Part shown: positions 20,532-32,272 of the stretch, piece after piece
Numbering within the stretch: the stretch's first letter is position 1
Layout: each line of letters begins with the position of its first letter
Source of the DNA: Paraphysomonas bandaiensis
Taxonomy: Eukaryota; Chrysophyceae
Length of the DNA stretch: 47,949 nucleotides
Direction of reading: 5' to 3'
Assembly: GCA_965644295.1 (NCBI GenBank)
Contig: CBFFRP010000441.1
Coordinates: 1 to 47,949 of the forward strand
The notes under the pieces: generated by a model
Database searches by the model: none
Seen by the model: the letters and a program-made list of their open reading frames with translations, nothing else
Told to the model about the DNA's origin: nothing
Made by a program: the position numbers and the translations under genes

Positions 20532-22532
20532 ATGGCGAACTTCCGGCTTATCGGCTGGATCGGCATATCTAACTTATCCCTCCTCCTCATGATTACGGTG
20601 AGATTAACTCATAGCTCATCAACCGCTCCTCATGTTTTTGTATGTGTGTTTTGCAGATAACAAAAACTGTTCGCTTCATTCGACTTCAACCGTCTCTGAA
20701 TTCTGCTGTAGTCCGTAAGCGGCTGCTGCTCCACATCTTGTTAATACTTGCAATAGCGATCGATATTCCAATGTACATATCCTTTACTATGATTAATACA
20801 TACGGCATGATTACTTACAGTTTCCATAAGTTGGAGCCTGCGTTTGCATACAGTATGACAATTTCGGACTGGAGCTCAGTGCTGTACGACATTCAAGAGA
20901 TAAAGCATCTGCCTCTAGTGTTTCGTAAAGGATGTTTAGTGTTTATTAACACGATATTCGCTACAGTAAGCATCATGAATTTTGTCTATGTTAATGTATC
21001 GACAGATTTAGATGAGTTCACTAAGAGTCCCATGTATATTGCTATGATTGTGTTACAAATAGCTGCGGAGTTGTTTTTAACCACGATGATGTTAAGTGCT
21101 GGAATCCGCTTATCGAGACGAATTAGAGGTGTTTCTGGAATGTTAAATGCAACTGCCAATACGTCTGCGAGTTCTCTATCAGTCAATTTGCTAACAGGAA
21201 GGATGAATGGTAGCAGCAGTAGTAATTCTGTACGAACAAGACACAGTACACAAGCTTATATGGGTTTTGAGACCGCGCTGAATCGATTGATTACCGTTAT
21301 GGCTACTTGTGCTCTTTGCATATGTATACAGGTATAATTTTAGTTGTGTTAGACAGTGATAAGCGTAATTGCCATGGAATCACTGTCATATTTCACGTGA
21401 TATGATCATCAATGTTTCTTTACCGACGCTACACGATGAAGATTTTGTTGAATGTTTCTATGTTAGTATTGTATATCTCATGAGTTCTTTGTGCCAGCTG
21501 GTGCTCTTACTTCTTAATTATGTGCTGGGGTATCAGCGGCAACCAGATAAAAGTGTTGGGCCCGAGTTATTTTATTGGTAAGATTCGTATCATTCTGTGT
21601 TATACCCTATCATAAATGAAGGTGTATTGTGATATTTTGTGTCATGCGCTGATTGCTATGTGCATTATTTGAAATGGGGGTTTATTCATAAATTTATTAG
21701 GACTTTTTACGCTTGGGTTCCTTTGTGGGGACCGACACTGGCTTTGTTATATCTTTCTCGGTCACGAGTGTATAAGGACGACAGTATCCCACGTGACACT
21801 GAGTGGAGTGGAAGTGGAAGCAAATATACGTCGTTACCTATTAATCCAGAAAACATTCCTGGGGTTGATCATGAACGGAATGTGGATGGGCGAGCGTTCC
21901 GTACACCAGAGAATGAACGGGGTGTTATGAATCGGTACCGAAGTGATGACACTCGGTCAACGGCATACACAGCCAGCATCTCTCCGGGAAATGGACGTTA
22001 TAAGTACATATCCGGGAGCAGTGAAGCCAGTCCTGCACCTCGCGTAAATATATACCGTCCTCCAGACTACCCGTCTTCTTTATTTCCGCGTGAGACGGAT
22101 GATGACGAAATGGAACATGAAGATGACGAAGTCAGTGAGCGCACGACTTCTTCTTCAGTAGTTAAGTCAGCAATATCTCCCTGCCAATCATATGGACGGA
22201 CTACAGGTGATGTCAGTTGTGAAATAGATGCAGATGATGACAAGAAAGATAGTAATAGCCCTGAAGATGACGTGGAAGATTCCTATCAATCAGATGATGT
22301 ACTAAAGGATTTGAGAGACCACTGGACACCAGATAGTGAAGGAGGCTCCAGTGTCGATGACTACAATGCCCTCCCTCCACAGCCGTTTCATGCGGCTAAT
22401 GTTTCGTTCAGTGCATCACATAATTTGTTTCGAGTGAGTAGTGTAGGAACAACTGGGTCATTCAGCGACAGTATAATGCTTGCGCGCGAGGAAGAATCAC
22501 AACAGAAGTCTTCAAACTCAGAGAGGAAGTAG
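20532..22532 (+). CDS. Polytopic (about 7 TM) membrane protein with long acidic Ser-rich tail
   Basis: Four exons: 20532-20597, 20657-21331, 21498-21577, 21701-22532; 1653 nt, 550 aa. Intron phases agree at every join, and the third exon completes a hydrophobic helix (ATCALCICIQ then LVLLLLNYVLGYQ). Hydrophobic segments include LIGWIGISNLSLLLMIT, LLLHILLILAIAIDIPMYI, CLVFINTIFATVSIMNFVYV, MYIAMIVLQIAAELFLTTMM, the exon 2/3 helix and WVPLWGPTLALLYL. These make six or seven TM spans in the first ~290 residues. The remaining ~260 residues are cytoplasmic-looking, rich in Ser, Asp and Glu with runs such as DDDEMEHEDDEVSER. The layout resembles 7TM receptors or TOM1/THH1-type proteins, but no diagnostic motif is visible, so the family is open. 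Confidence 0.75.
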
Positions 22533-23469
22533 ATACACCCTACTGATAATTGTCTGTGTAGTGACTATAATATAACAGTTTCTAATGCTGGTATTTTATT
22601 ATTATCAGAACTGTGATGTTATTCTATAATTCTGAATAATTTACTACTATATAGCTATATGGTGACTTTGTGATCATGGAAGTCTGTGACTACGTGACTA
22701 CTCACCTGATGACATGGTGATGTAGCACCTGACGCATATATATAAAGAGTTTTTCAGCTTTCAATATTAGTAGATTACGATCTAATGTCTCCAGCTAACC
22801 GATCTAATCAGCGGTCGGGACGATTGTTGAAGAGAAGCTTCAGATGCCAAAATTCCCTATATATGCTTATAGTTAAACAAAGGGATTGGCCTCTCAGATA
22901 TTTTGTCCGGAAATTACCACTTTTTCACTCGGAAAATTACAAAAATTTTAAAATTATTACGATAAAAGACTCTGGTGAACATTCTTAGTTAGAAGTTAGA
23001 ACTGCGAAGGATATCTGATAAAATATCTGATAAAGCTGCCTATAACTATTTCTACGATTTTCTTGGTGCATTGTCTTTTCAATACGTTGTGTCATCACCA
23101 TTTCAGATTTACTCAAGAAATTGTATACATTTATCCATTATATAAAAATCTAATTTTAACACCTCACATGACTTTACTTATCGTTAGTGCAATTAAAAAT
23201 TGTATTGGTGAATTAAAACAACAGTTTCTTGAGTTTTTTTCAATACGAAACTCATCAATAAGAAGAAAGAACATATTAAACGATTATTGGTGCTGAAAGT
23301 GCTGACAAACGTGAATTAAACTTCCTTTTACATGCACACATAAAAGGTAAGGGGCCTCTAAAGCTTAAGAGTAGTGCTTTCAATTTCAATAGGTATTATT
23401 TACTCAGTACTCCAAGCAACCTAGCTACATCGTACAGAAGACTACTTCTCTATCGTCACTAAGATTCCA
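22533..23469. other. Convergent intergenic region, possible decayed transposon
   Basis: It lies between two gene 3' ends. Frames at 22785-22988 and 23063-23296 give AT-biased peptides (for example IKNCIGELKQQFLEFFSIRN) that could be remnants of a transposase. I see no diagnostic motif. No gene is called. Confidence 0.35.
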
Positions 23470-25257
23470 TTACGCCTCCGAATCACTGTCAGAGTTTTCG
23501 CACACATCGGAGTTCTTTTTTTCCAGTCTCTTCGTACTGCTGTTGACACGGTATAGTTCCAATACCTTTACACATACACATCAAGATATGCATATCACGC
23601 AGGCGATATCACATCACAAAACACAGGTACTCGTGACTCGATTACCTCTAACTCCAGTGGATGGGCATCTCCACAAAGTGCAAGACAGTGAAGCGGGGGG
23701 CCAAAATCAACAGTCAACAATTCTTCCAGGGTGCCGTAGACAATCTACATGTTCACAATAACTACACATAGCCAAAATTGACGCATTGCAGAGTTGATCA
23801 GAGCAAGAATAATACATATTCACAATACATACGAAGTGATCTCACAACACACAGCCGCACCTGCTGCGTTGGTTGGCCTAGTCTGGCCATACCTACGCCC
23901 ATGCAATCCTTCGTTGCATGACCCTGTAGTAGATGCGTCAGCCACTCTTGCAGCACAAGTCATGTGTGTGCTTACCTCATTGTGTTTCGACTCAACTTCA
24001 AGGAGCTGCTCGATAGCCGTATTTATCTGACATGAAATTAGAATAATTATATTGTATAGATATGCGCCCGAAAGAGAACTATATATTGTACTACAGACGT
24101 GGGTGACGACACTGCAACTTCACATCATATTTATATATCAATCGTGCACGGTGTTTGAAAAAACTACCATACCGTCATGAAACGAGGCGGCAAAAAAGTC
24201 ATTTTTCCCATACACATTGCTTCCGGATCAGGCTCTTTCATCTACAAGTAAACATTAAGAGAATCATAGTGGGTAATGTCAACCCTACAATCACTGTATT
24301 TCATGCAATGAACATACCACTCAATTCTGTAGCTACGTAATCCAAATATTGCTTGTACACACTAAACAATAACAGTGCAACTCAAAACTATAACATATGA
24401 ATGTCACTAACTTTTATGTCAAGTAGACAGAGGGTATGCATTCCCCCCAACCGGTTGTATCCAATTCTACTGTAGAAAGAGTCAGGCCTCCACTCACCTT
24501 CGAAGAGCGGAATAGAAACGGTGTATCCGAACTGATATAACTAGCACACAGATATTATATCGACCGAAAGTGCAACTAGCAAAAGAAAATAATAAGGGCA
24601 TTATTTTACCTGCAGTCCACATGAAGCCGCTGCTCCCATTGCCGAAGCATTGTGGATAACTTCCACATGAACTCCGAGGGCTTTAGCACGCAACATAAGA
24701 TCCGTGTGAGTCGTTGCACTAGAATCCACAATCAATTCCGGATGTAAAAGATGATCAATGAACATAGATTACGTAACAGGAATATTTAAAAACACACATA
24801 TCAACCACACGACAAAATATCACAACAGTGGTAGGTAACAGTCAGGTGATCTACACAGAGCATAAAAGCACATATGACTCTACCACAGCGGGTCTCCGAC
24901 AACTAAAAATGCCACATCTTCATTAAGAGCACGCTCGTAAATGCTTTCCGCTTCAGATTCCACCATATATCTGTCCGCAAGCACAACAGGCACGCCATAG
25001 AACTCCTCCTAATGGACACGATCAGCATGACGGATACATGAGCAGATCACTCGCAGAGGAGTACAATGATAATTAAACGCCCACATGATAACAAGCGTAC
25101 TGCATCATGCCTCACTGACCAGTTTCTTGTTGTCGATGCCCAGCATAGAGGTGTAGTACTCTAAAAACACCGCACTGCATTTCCGCACTGTTTCAAGCCC
25201 TCTCACAGTTATATCCTTCTCATCTCCAAGCCCCAGCCCGATTATATACAGCCCCAT
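23470..25257 (-). CDS. DPH5: Diphthine (methyl ester) synthase
   Basis: Nine exons: 25257-25120, 25008-24887, 24718-24610, 24540-24412, 24241-24173, 24026-23976, 23923-23861, 23744-23646, 23565-23470; 876 nt, 291 aa, close to the ~285 aa of the family. Motifs run in family order: [20 protein letters not shown] (SAM-binding start), [106 protein letters not shown]. The enzyme methylates the modified His of elongation factor 2 during diphthamide synthesis in the cytosol. It is head to head with the Mpv17-like gene, separated by a (TACA)n array. The C-terminal 20 residues (Lys/Asp/Ser-rich) are lineage-specific. Confidence 0.95.
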
Positions 25258-25367
25258 AACAGCCCCAAATCTTGAAAGTAGAGCTCGATATGGAGTAAAA
25301 TCACCTCCAGACTGTAGAGACGCAAGACCCGAAGTTCAATTGATGGACAAGAAATAAAACACTTCTG
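25258..25367. promoter_or_regulatory. Presumed DPH5 promoter
   Basis: 110 bp between the DPH5 start and the (TACA)n array. The only non-repetitive DNA upstream of DPH5 is here and beyond the array. Confidence 0.4.
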
Positions 25368-25695
25368 TACATACATACATACATACATACATACATACAT
25401 ACATACATACATACATACATACATACATACATACATACATACATACATACATACATACATACATACATACATACATACATACATACATACATACATACAT
25501 ACATACATACATACATACATACATACATTCATACATACATACACACATACATGCATACATACATACATACATACATACATACATACATACATACATACAT
25601 ACATACATACATACATACATACATACATACATACATACATACATACATACATACATACATACATACATACATACATACATACATACATACATACA

Positions 25696-25726
<31 letters not shown>

Positions 25727-25800
25727 GTACATACATACATACATACATACATACATACATACATACCTACGTACATACCTACCTACCTACCTACATACAT
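25368..25800. repeat. (TACA)n microsatellite, ~433 bp
   Basis: Tandem tetranucleotide TACA/TGTA runs almost perfectly, with interruptions at about 25527-25556 (ATTCATAC, ACACAC, ATGCAT) and 25722-25730 (ATATGTAC). The right edge degrades into CCTACCTACCTACCTAC. It fills most of the 723-bp region between the divergent DPH5 and Mpv17-like genes. The long MYVCMYVC or IHTYIHTY open frames across it are artefacts. Confidence 0.97.
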
Positions 25801-25980
25801 GGTACACGTACATACATTCTGGAATGCAGCAGTACGGAGTGTTCTTGGTGTATATGTTGTCTTTTTTTGTGTATGGAGATGTTGCCCGAACTATACATAC
25901 ATACGTGTGCTTGTCTTCAAGAAACTCTGCAAAGAGATACACTGCACTGAGATTTAGCTTAGCAGACGCTCTGTCGATAC

Positions 25981-26645
25981 ATGGTGCTGCATTTTTTGAA
26001 AAGTTTGTCGGCGAAATATGTGCAGCTATTAGATCGTCATCCTCTTGTAACGAAGAGCGTCACCAGCGGTGTGATAGGCGCAGTGGGAGATGTTGCAGCT
26101 CAGCAATTGACAAGTGACACTTTTGACTATCACCGCTTCGGAACATTGTAAGTACCTGAAGATAGGGCGTACAGACCTGACATATGGCACAGTTGTTTAT
26201 TACAGACAGGGTTGGTTGGTCCTGCCCTGCATGTATGGTACGCCGCTGTGTTCAGATTGATACCTGGAACTGGATGGTTAAATGTTACTAAGCGGGTTGC
26301 TTTGGATCAGTTCTTGTTTGCTCCTGTATTTTTGAGTACGTTTATATCATCAAACCTTATTTTAATGGGAACTCCAGAACAGGTATGTAATCCGATCGCA
26401 TTGTCAATAGCTGAAGCTGATCAGTGTCTCGTGTCTAGATTATTCCGAAATTGAAAGCAGACTTATTGAATACAGTAATAGCCAACAATGCAGTATGGAT
26501 TCCTGCCCAGTTTATTAATCTCGGAGTGGTGCCCAAACAGTATCAAGTGTTATTCGCGAATTTTGTGGGATTATTCTGGAATACTTATTTGTCATGGATC
26601 ACGTTTTTGGGTACAAAGCCCCCAGACCAAGAAATTCCAGAATAA
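25981..26645 (+). CDS. Mpv17/PMP22-family membrane protein
   Basis: Three exons: 25981-26147, 26193-26382, 26439-26645; 564 nt, 187 aa, the usual family length. The N-terminus VLHFLKSLSAKYVQLLDRHP resembles the LW..Y...L...P start of the family. Then come VTSGVIGAVGDVAAQQL, a DYHR site, GLVGPALHVWYAAV (the G.GP..H.WY motif), KRVALDQFLFAPVFLSTF (the K...DQ....P motif) and WIPAQFINLGVVPKQYQVLF, ending in WNTYLSW. Four membrane spans are expected. Family members sit in the inner mitochondrial or peroxisomal membrane as channel-like proteins. Which organelle applies here cannot be read from the sequence. The first intron acceptor chosen (26192) is the one that keeps frame. Confidence 0.92.
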
Positions 26646-26772
26646 GTACAGTGTTATTGTGTTCATTACCTTATCATATTTTAATAATATAATCAAAACA
26701 TGTGTGTCATTGTTGCATTTTCGTGGTCTACAGTGAGTTGTCTCAGTTTGAGGGAACAATGTAGTGCAATAC

Positions 26773-26945
26773 TTCTGTAAGATAGTGTCCCATCAATAAT
26801 AATATTGCAAAACTTTTTAGCTGGCCCAATAATACTATTACAATATAAAAGTATCACTAATCAGCAGCTCAATACATTAGTATATTCCATTTTTAGTACC
26901 GGTCATTAAGATATTAAGATTACATGACTAAACATATCTTGAAAG
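26773..26945 (-). mobile_element. Decayed hAT right-end fragment
   Basis: Compared with the reverse complement of the right part of the 16369-17149 element, the order CCATCAATA, CTTTTTAGC/TTTTTTAAACC, ATTACAATAT, ACTAATCAGCAG, CATTTTTAGTA, GTCATTAAGAT, ACATGAC is kept, with many substitutions. It has no intact end and no target duplication that I can find. Confidence 0.6.
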
Positions 26946-27000
26946 ATCAAACTATTTCGGTTTCTCAATATCATCACAGCATTTGTACATCATATATATA

Positions 27001-27189
27001 TTGAATGTCTGATTATTTAGCAATAGGCGTTGAAAGCCTGCACCAATTAGTGGCTAGAAGAATGCTAGTCATACTAGTTAGACTACTACCCGTAACTAAT
27101 CAATACAAACTCTTTTATCCTACTATTTAACGCTACAGAAGCTGCTTGTGCGTCGCCGCAAGCACCAAGGTGCAACCACTTCCGTTCTT
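27001..27189 (-). mobile_element. Dispersed repeat, copy 4, truncated
   Basis: It runs from TTGAATGTCTGATTATTTAG through AGCAATAGGCGTTGAAAGCC to CAACCACTTCCGTTCTTA. It corresponds to the first ~190 bp of copy 1, then breaks off into unrelated, more GC-rich sequence. Confidence 0.75.
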
Positions 27190-28080
27190 AGTGTGTGTTA
27201 TGAGGCTCGCCATGATCGTGTGTCCTGGGACTCACCGGCGCGTGTGATCTGGAGGTCTCCTCTTGGGATGAGACTCCACTCGCTATATGATAGATAGCCT
27301 TATGTACCTCACGGGGACTGACTTATTAGCCTTATGGCAGTTAGGGGAAACAGTAATATGCCCTTCTGAGATTGGCGATCTGGTGGCCTTCCTTTAGGCA
27401 TTGTTCCAAGTGGCTCGGAGGTATGTGGATGAAGGTCTTGCAAAAGGTTATGGCCTACTGTGAAGAAGCGTCGAAATCGGCTCTTTTGCTGTCTTAGCCA
27501 GCGGTAGAGAACACATGCAAGAGGGTGTATAGCTGTACAGGGGTGGGATGTGAGGGTCATCCGGTGTGTCCAGCTACAGGGAGTCGAGAGGGAGTGTGAT
27601 GGTGCAAGAGAGGCAACATCTGATTGAGGAGAGTGAGACTGCGCAACAGAACAAGAGTCACTGAGGTCGAGTACTCTGATAGACCTATGCACGAGATGAT
27701 CGTGATGATGATGATGGTCTGGAGGAGACACTCGGACGTCCTCAGCTGCCCTTGTTAGTGTCTGTGTTGGTGCAGGGGGGTACAGGCTGAGGCATAGAGA
27801 GTGTGTGTAAGGAAGATGACGGCAAGGTATCAGAGACGAAGGGAGAGGCGATAGTTTGTCTGGGGGTTTTCTAGGAGGAGGCAGAGTGTACTGTGTGTGT
27901 GTATGACACTGCAGTGGTGTTATGAGTGTGTTGGACAGAGAGAGAGAGCTGGTGATGTGTCCAACAGTACAGGTAGACAGGTACATGGACATGGTGATGT
28001 GTCCAACAGTACCGGTATACAGGTACATGGACACAGCATTTGTACATTGTCTTCAAGTGACATACTAAATATACTAGAAT
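27190..28080. other. Compositionally distinct island with a 42-bp duplication
   Basis: This stretch is noticeably richer in G and T on the plus strand than its surroundings and starts exactly where copy 4 of the dispersed repeat is cut. At 27952-28036 a 42-bp unit (GTGATGTGTCCAACAGTACA...) is present twice with four or so changes. A minus-strand open frame (28034-27309, 241 aa) is Pro/Ser/His-rich, including HHHHHDH, and has two copies of a 14-residue repeat from the duplication. It has no recognisable domain. It may be an insertion of unknown type, and I do not call a gene. Confidence 0.4.
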
Positions 28081-28660
28081 AAGATCAATATTCTAATAAT
28101 ACCCAAACTCACTGCGCTGCCAAACAAAGATTACCAGGGCTGCGGAATGATGAAAATAAGTGGATACAGGTTGAAGGTTGTAGTCAATTAAAAATGAAAT
28201 TATTACTTGCTGTCTCTATTAATTGCCATTACTTGATTATATAAACTACGGATATATATAGCTACACACTAGCTGCCAACTTAGCTGGCTAAATAGTCAT
28301 TTCATTCCAGAGGCGACAAATGCGGAGTAGTCATACTCTTGCGTAAATCCGTCACTACTATCGTAACTCTACGAAATAATCCTTTGGTGCTGATTAAACA
28401 AAGCGGTGTGTGTTGAGAGATGGGTACGACGATGGTTTAAGTTCTGTATGAAGTGGTCTTGGAGATATATTTCGATAGTTAAACTCGATCACGGAATTAT
28501 CATTGCAATAAATCAGTCAGTTACTTATTTTTTGCAAAATCGTAATAAATCATTAATGAGCAGTGCGGTTGGTATGCACGTGCTTCATGCAACGATATTG
28601 AGTTTGGTTGTTAAGTGTCGTGCTTCCACTTTCAACGCTGCGCTGCGTTGACATTCCGAA
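28081..28660. other. Unassigned sequence
   Basis: A plus-strand open frame at 28406-28651 begins at a non-ATG codon and matches nothing I recognise. Otherwise AT-rich. Confidence 0.4.
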
Positions 28661-28960
28661 CTAGACCCTTTCCGTCCGGGTAAGTGATGCTACGATGCCA
28701 CCTTGCATCTGCCTATTGAAAGGCAGCGTGTAATGAACAATACCTTCATTCTTGCCCAGCAGATGACACTCAACAATATGGTATACGAAGGTCGAGGTTG
28801 GCACATATTGAAAGGATATCAAGTCGTTCCGTAACTGTGCCTGTGTGGCGTGATCCATTTCACATAGAATTGGAATTAAAACGTCAATACCAAACCCGCA
28901 TGATCGCAAGTGGTTAGATGGAAGCCAAACGTAGTCAATAACAGCCAGATATAATTTTTG
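28661..28960 (-). other. Unassigned open frame, possible gene fragment
   Basis: On the minus strand one frame stays open for about 100 codons to a TAG at 28661-28663. It includes VWLPSNHLRSCGFGIDVLIP, CEMDHATQAQLRNDLISFQY and FVYHIVECHLLGKNEGIVHY. The composition is protein-like, but there is no ATG in a sensible place and no family that I recognise. An overlapping frame starts with a signal-peptide-like MYRTLAISVKNYIWLLLTT, which hints at a frameshift. It may be a decayed gene or an orphan exon. Confidence 0.3.
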
Positions 28961-29094
28961 ACTGAGATAGCCAATGTGCGATACATGCCTTCTAATTAAA
29001 TTATCAATTCAACGTTTAATTTGGGGGAATTGCGTTGAAATCATATCCAACTAACTGTACAACAAACACATAGTCACCCAAGGATTCAGCGGTG

Positions 29095-29215
29095 AAATCT
29101 TCATTATCATCTTTAATTAGAGACTACCTACACCGTTTTAGCTGATCAAAATTTTCCTCACAGTCATCCTATGAGCCATCATCGGTGACATCGTCATCAT
29201 AACTACGATTATTTA
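29095..29215 (-). mobile_element. Possible decayed hAT transposase tail
   Basis: The minus strand reads YDDDVTDDGS-stop-DDCEENFDQ, resembling the acidic tail GDVDVTDDDSEDEDEVDF encoded inside the hAT element at 16840-16910. In-frame stops show decay. The similarity is short and partly low complexity. Confidence 0.35.
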
Positions 29216-29877
29216 AAATTGCTTGAAAGAATGTTGATTAAGTTCATGTGTAGCACCACATAGAAAAGCTTCATTGTAAAGTAGTGTAGTTAACAATGTG
29301 CTGCATTAACTCTAAAATTCATAATTGACTCTATATGACCATGATACTGCATTGGATAAACTGTTTCTCTTTAATAAGTAGGTCACTACTAAAAACAATA
29401 TATTATATGGTCATTGACATTTAGATATAGCAAATTATTGAGACGAATATAAAATGTTGAAGTGTCATTGTTGATGGGAAGTACTTTATGAATGTTTATA
29501 ACCATGCATTTTGTGCAATATTTTTATGTCTGGCATTTACTAGTTATAAGTACTCAATAGTTTGATATATATTACATATTCTATAATATATCCATATAGT
29601 ATTTTTTATGCTTTTATAACACATTCCTGGCTGTATTTTCCTCAACCATTAAATGTGACAGACATTCGTCTTTTATGCATCAAGCATGAAGTGTACGTGA
29701 GAGTATATTTTCTCTCTAACATTGTCCGAAATAAACTCCTAAATTCAGCGGATATAAAATTACATTAGTTTACAATTTATTTATTCGGTGCATTGTATGA
29801 ACAGATGAACACCGAGACCTCAAAGAATTGTCTGACATAAGTATTCTCGGACTACAATCTTAAGCTACAAGCCGCGC
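29216..29877. other. AT-rich gene-free stretch
   Basis: No gene, RNA or clear element. It is very AT-rich between about 29400 and 29800. Confidence 0.45.
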
Positions 29878-30331
29878 TCAACAAAGTCGGACACGCACCT
29901 TTTCGTGGTGTACTGGTGTATATGTACTGGAGATTTTTCTCCCGGAAACCAACGTGAGCCGCATATATATAGGCAGTAGAAAACACTTTCTGCCCACTCA
30001 TAGCCAAATGCTTGTGTATTACAAGGGACATTAATATGAGCGTCACTTGTGTAGACGTCTTTAGACCCTAAATAGGCAACCAGGAATAGGCCCACCTGAA
30101 GGGCATCCGGGGTATTGGGCTGCCTGATGAAGTCAAGCATGCGGACTGTTCACCTTGAGAGATGGAGCGAAAGTGGTTGCGCCTTGGTGCTTGCGGCTTG
30201 CAGTGACGCATCAGCAGCTTTCGTCTTTCGTAGCGCTAAATAGTAGGGTATCAGAGTTATGCACTAGTTAGTTACATTGTGTTGCTACATTAGTTCTGGC
30301 TCTTAGACGCCTATTGATACTCAGACATTCA
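29878..30331 (+). mobile_element. Dispersed repeat, copy 5, near full length
   Basis: It begins TCAACAAAGTCGGACACGC and passes through TTCTGCCCACTCATAGCCAA and GCGAAAGTGGTTGCGCCTTG to GACGCCTATTGATACTCAGA, then CATTCA. It includes TATATATATAGGCAG at about 29964, a TATA-like stretch kept in other copies. No clean flanking duplication was found at this copy. Confidence 0.75.
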
Positions 30332-30733
30332 CAACTTCTTCATTTACTCTGCCCGATCATTATGGTTAAACGTTAAACTGTTGTAACCATTCCTACAAGT
30401 TTGTCTGTTTTTTAACTCGGAAAGGATCAGATACATATACATAACTAACATGGAATTCGTAACAAAATTTACATTCTGGAGTCGCAAAGAATTACGTATT
30501 TAAAAGTCATTCATGGCTCATGGCCTCGCAGTTTATACTATATACAATATATAACTATATACTACACGGTTGTAAATGATACGTATACCAAACGATATAG
30601 CTCAGCTGATCATCACTTGTAGGAGTGTTATTTTGTTATCATCCCTATATAGCCTTTTGTCATTTTCATGGAAACAAATATCTCAAATTGTTAAAAAAAG
30701 TAGCATGAGGTTAAAGTAAAATGACGCGGCAAT
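30332..30733. other. Intergenic sequence
   Basis: AT-rich, nothing recognised. Confidence 0.5.
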
Positions 30734-32029
30734 CTACACAATCAATGATAGCTCTGGTGTCAAATCAATCCACTTCAGTCCATTCCACTTCCAATTCATC
30801 CGCTCTCTCAAAACTGGTGGATTAGGATCTGGCTTTGTTGATGGTTGAAACAAGCGATGCTTACAAAAGAAATTTCGAACTACGCGATAACACTGATACC
30901 CTTTGCTTCGGAGAATGCGAAGCCGGCGCCTATTTTTGCTTCGACTGTCTTCAGCAGCTTCCATAACGATGGCGCGTATAAAGACATCATCGAAGTCTGT
31001 GCCCTGAACTTAGTATGAGTATAAATGAAGGCGCTTTGTAGTAACACACCATCAACACAGAGTCTTCTGCCCCCTCAACATCCAGCACCCATACATCAAT
31101 GTGCTTTACGCCAAGCTGTCTAATACCAGTTCAACTCAAAACATATATACGATTACACAAACATATGATCAACACAATACTTAATATGATAGGAACTGAC
31201 CTCAGTAATTTCTTTACTGGCATGCAGTGCATTTCAGCTAAGTCTTCAATTTTTGTTTCATTATGGTAGATATCAGGGTGATATTTTTCCAGAAAATCAG
31301 GAGACATAAACTCTAAAAAGCCTCTGACCACTAAGCCATTAAGATCTACATAGTGTAGGGTTCTTGTTTCGCTGCACAATGCGGAAAATATATTTATAGC
31401 ATTCGGGCGGTTCCATTTTAAAGGCCTATACGTTGTTGGGTTTCCCTCTAACCATACACAGGATAATTAGCTCACATACACTTAGGGCCACGAATACACC
31501 CTATACTAGGTCAGAGCAATCTACAAATACAGACAAGCAAATATATAATCTATTGGATAGTAGTGGCAAATCTCAACTCACACACCGATATTAATTGCTG
31601 TCCAGTTTGCATACTTTTCAAACATATACGATGTAGAGAACGATAACCCATCAACGGCGCCAGACTACACAAAGTAAGCTCTGCATTCCACTACGATGAT
31701 ACGTAAAAGAACCTCACCTCCATAATTACTCCATCACTCATTCCATAAAACCAGTTCTCGTATAGCAGTATGTCCTCTGCATCTTGCGCCTTTGCAAGAG
31801 TGGTGTAACTCTGATCTGATATATTCGCAAGTTCGTCACTATACTGAGACAACTTTCTCCAGTCTCTATCAGAAGAGAATATCCATCTCGGATAGTTCAC
31901 AACCACAGAGGACAATGCATGTTTGAGTAATAAGTCGTTCTCTACCTGCCGTTGCCGTGCACTCACTGAGCATATGCACAGGGTAACGTATATCACAAGT
32001 ATATTCACTGAACAACAATAAATACTCAT
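30734..32029 (-). CDS. Secreted or lumenal FkbM-type methyltransferase-like protein
   Basis: Five exons: 32029-31718, 31664-31586, 31447-31201, 31119-31050, 31003-30734; 978 nt, 325 aa. The N-terminus SVNILVIYVTLCICSVSARQ is a hydrophobic segment followed by a plausible signal-peptidase site. The core follows the FkbM pattern: DGVIMESGAVDGLSFSTSYM (usually E-I-G-A-x-D-G), FEKYANWTAINIEGNPTTY, then RPNAINIFSALCSETRTLHY, and HIDVWVLDVEGAEDSVL (the I-D-x-x-x-x-D-x-E-G-x-E motif, residues about 220-232). These correspond to the SAM site and the acidic motif of the Rossmann fold. The substrate is unknown; the family often methylates sugar hydroxyls. With a signal peptide it should act in the secretory pathway. 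It is head to head with FolD. Confidence 0.8.
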
Positions 32030-32148
32030 GAACCACTCTCAAATATGGTTCTGTGTTGCTGTGGTTACACAGAGAACATTTTGGCGTTTGAATGTCTGGA
32101 AAGAAAGATGAGATCAGTGCCTGACTGGTCACGTAGGTATACACAGCA
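32030..32148. promoter_or_regulatory. Presumed promoter of the FkbM-type gene
   Basis: About 120 bp of unique DNA between the gene start and the second (TACA)n array. Regulatory by position only. Confidence 0.4.
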
Positions 32149-32241
32149 GTACATACCTACCTACGTACATACATACATACATACATACATACATACATAC
32201 ATACATACATACATACATACACACTATACATACATACATAC

Positions 32242-32272
<31 letters not shown>

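Noticed and set aside
24250-24355. Extra DPH5 exon ([11 protein letters not shown])
   Set aside because: It breaks frame with the next exon and lies inside the conserved LDIK-KEP junction of the family; the longer intron is preferred.
25242-26117. Long open frames translating as MYVCMYVC or IHTYIHTY repeats
   Set aside because: They are the (TACA)n microsatellite read in frame. The real Mpv17-like start is the ATG at 25981 in a different frame.
27309-28034. 241-aa Pro/Ser/His-rich protein on the minus strand
   Set aside because: Low complexity, no domain, partly made of a 42-bp duplication, and in a compositionally odd island; kept only as an island feature.
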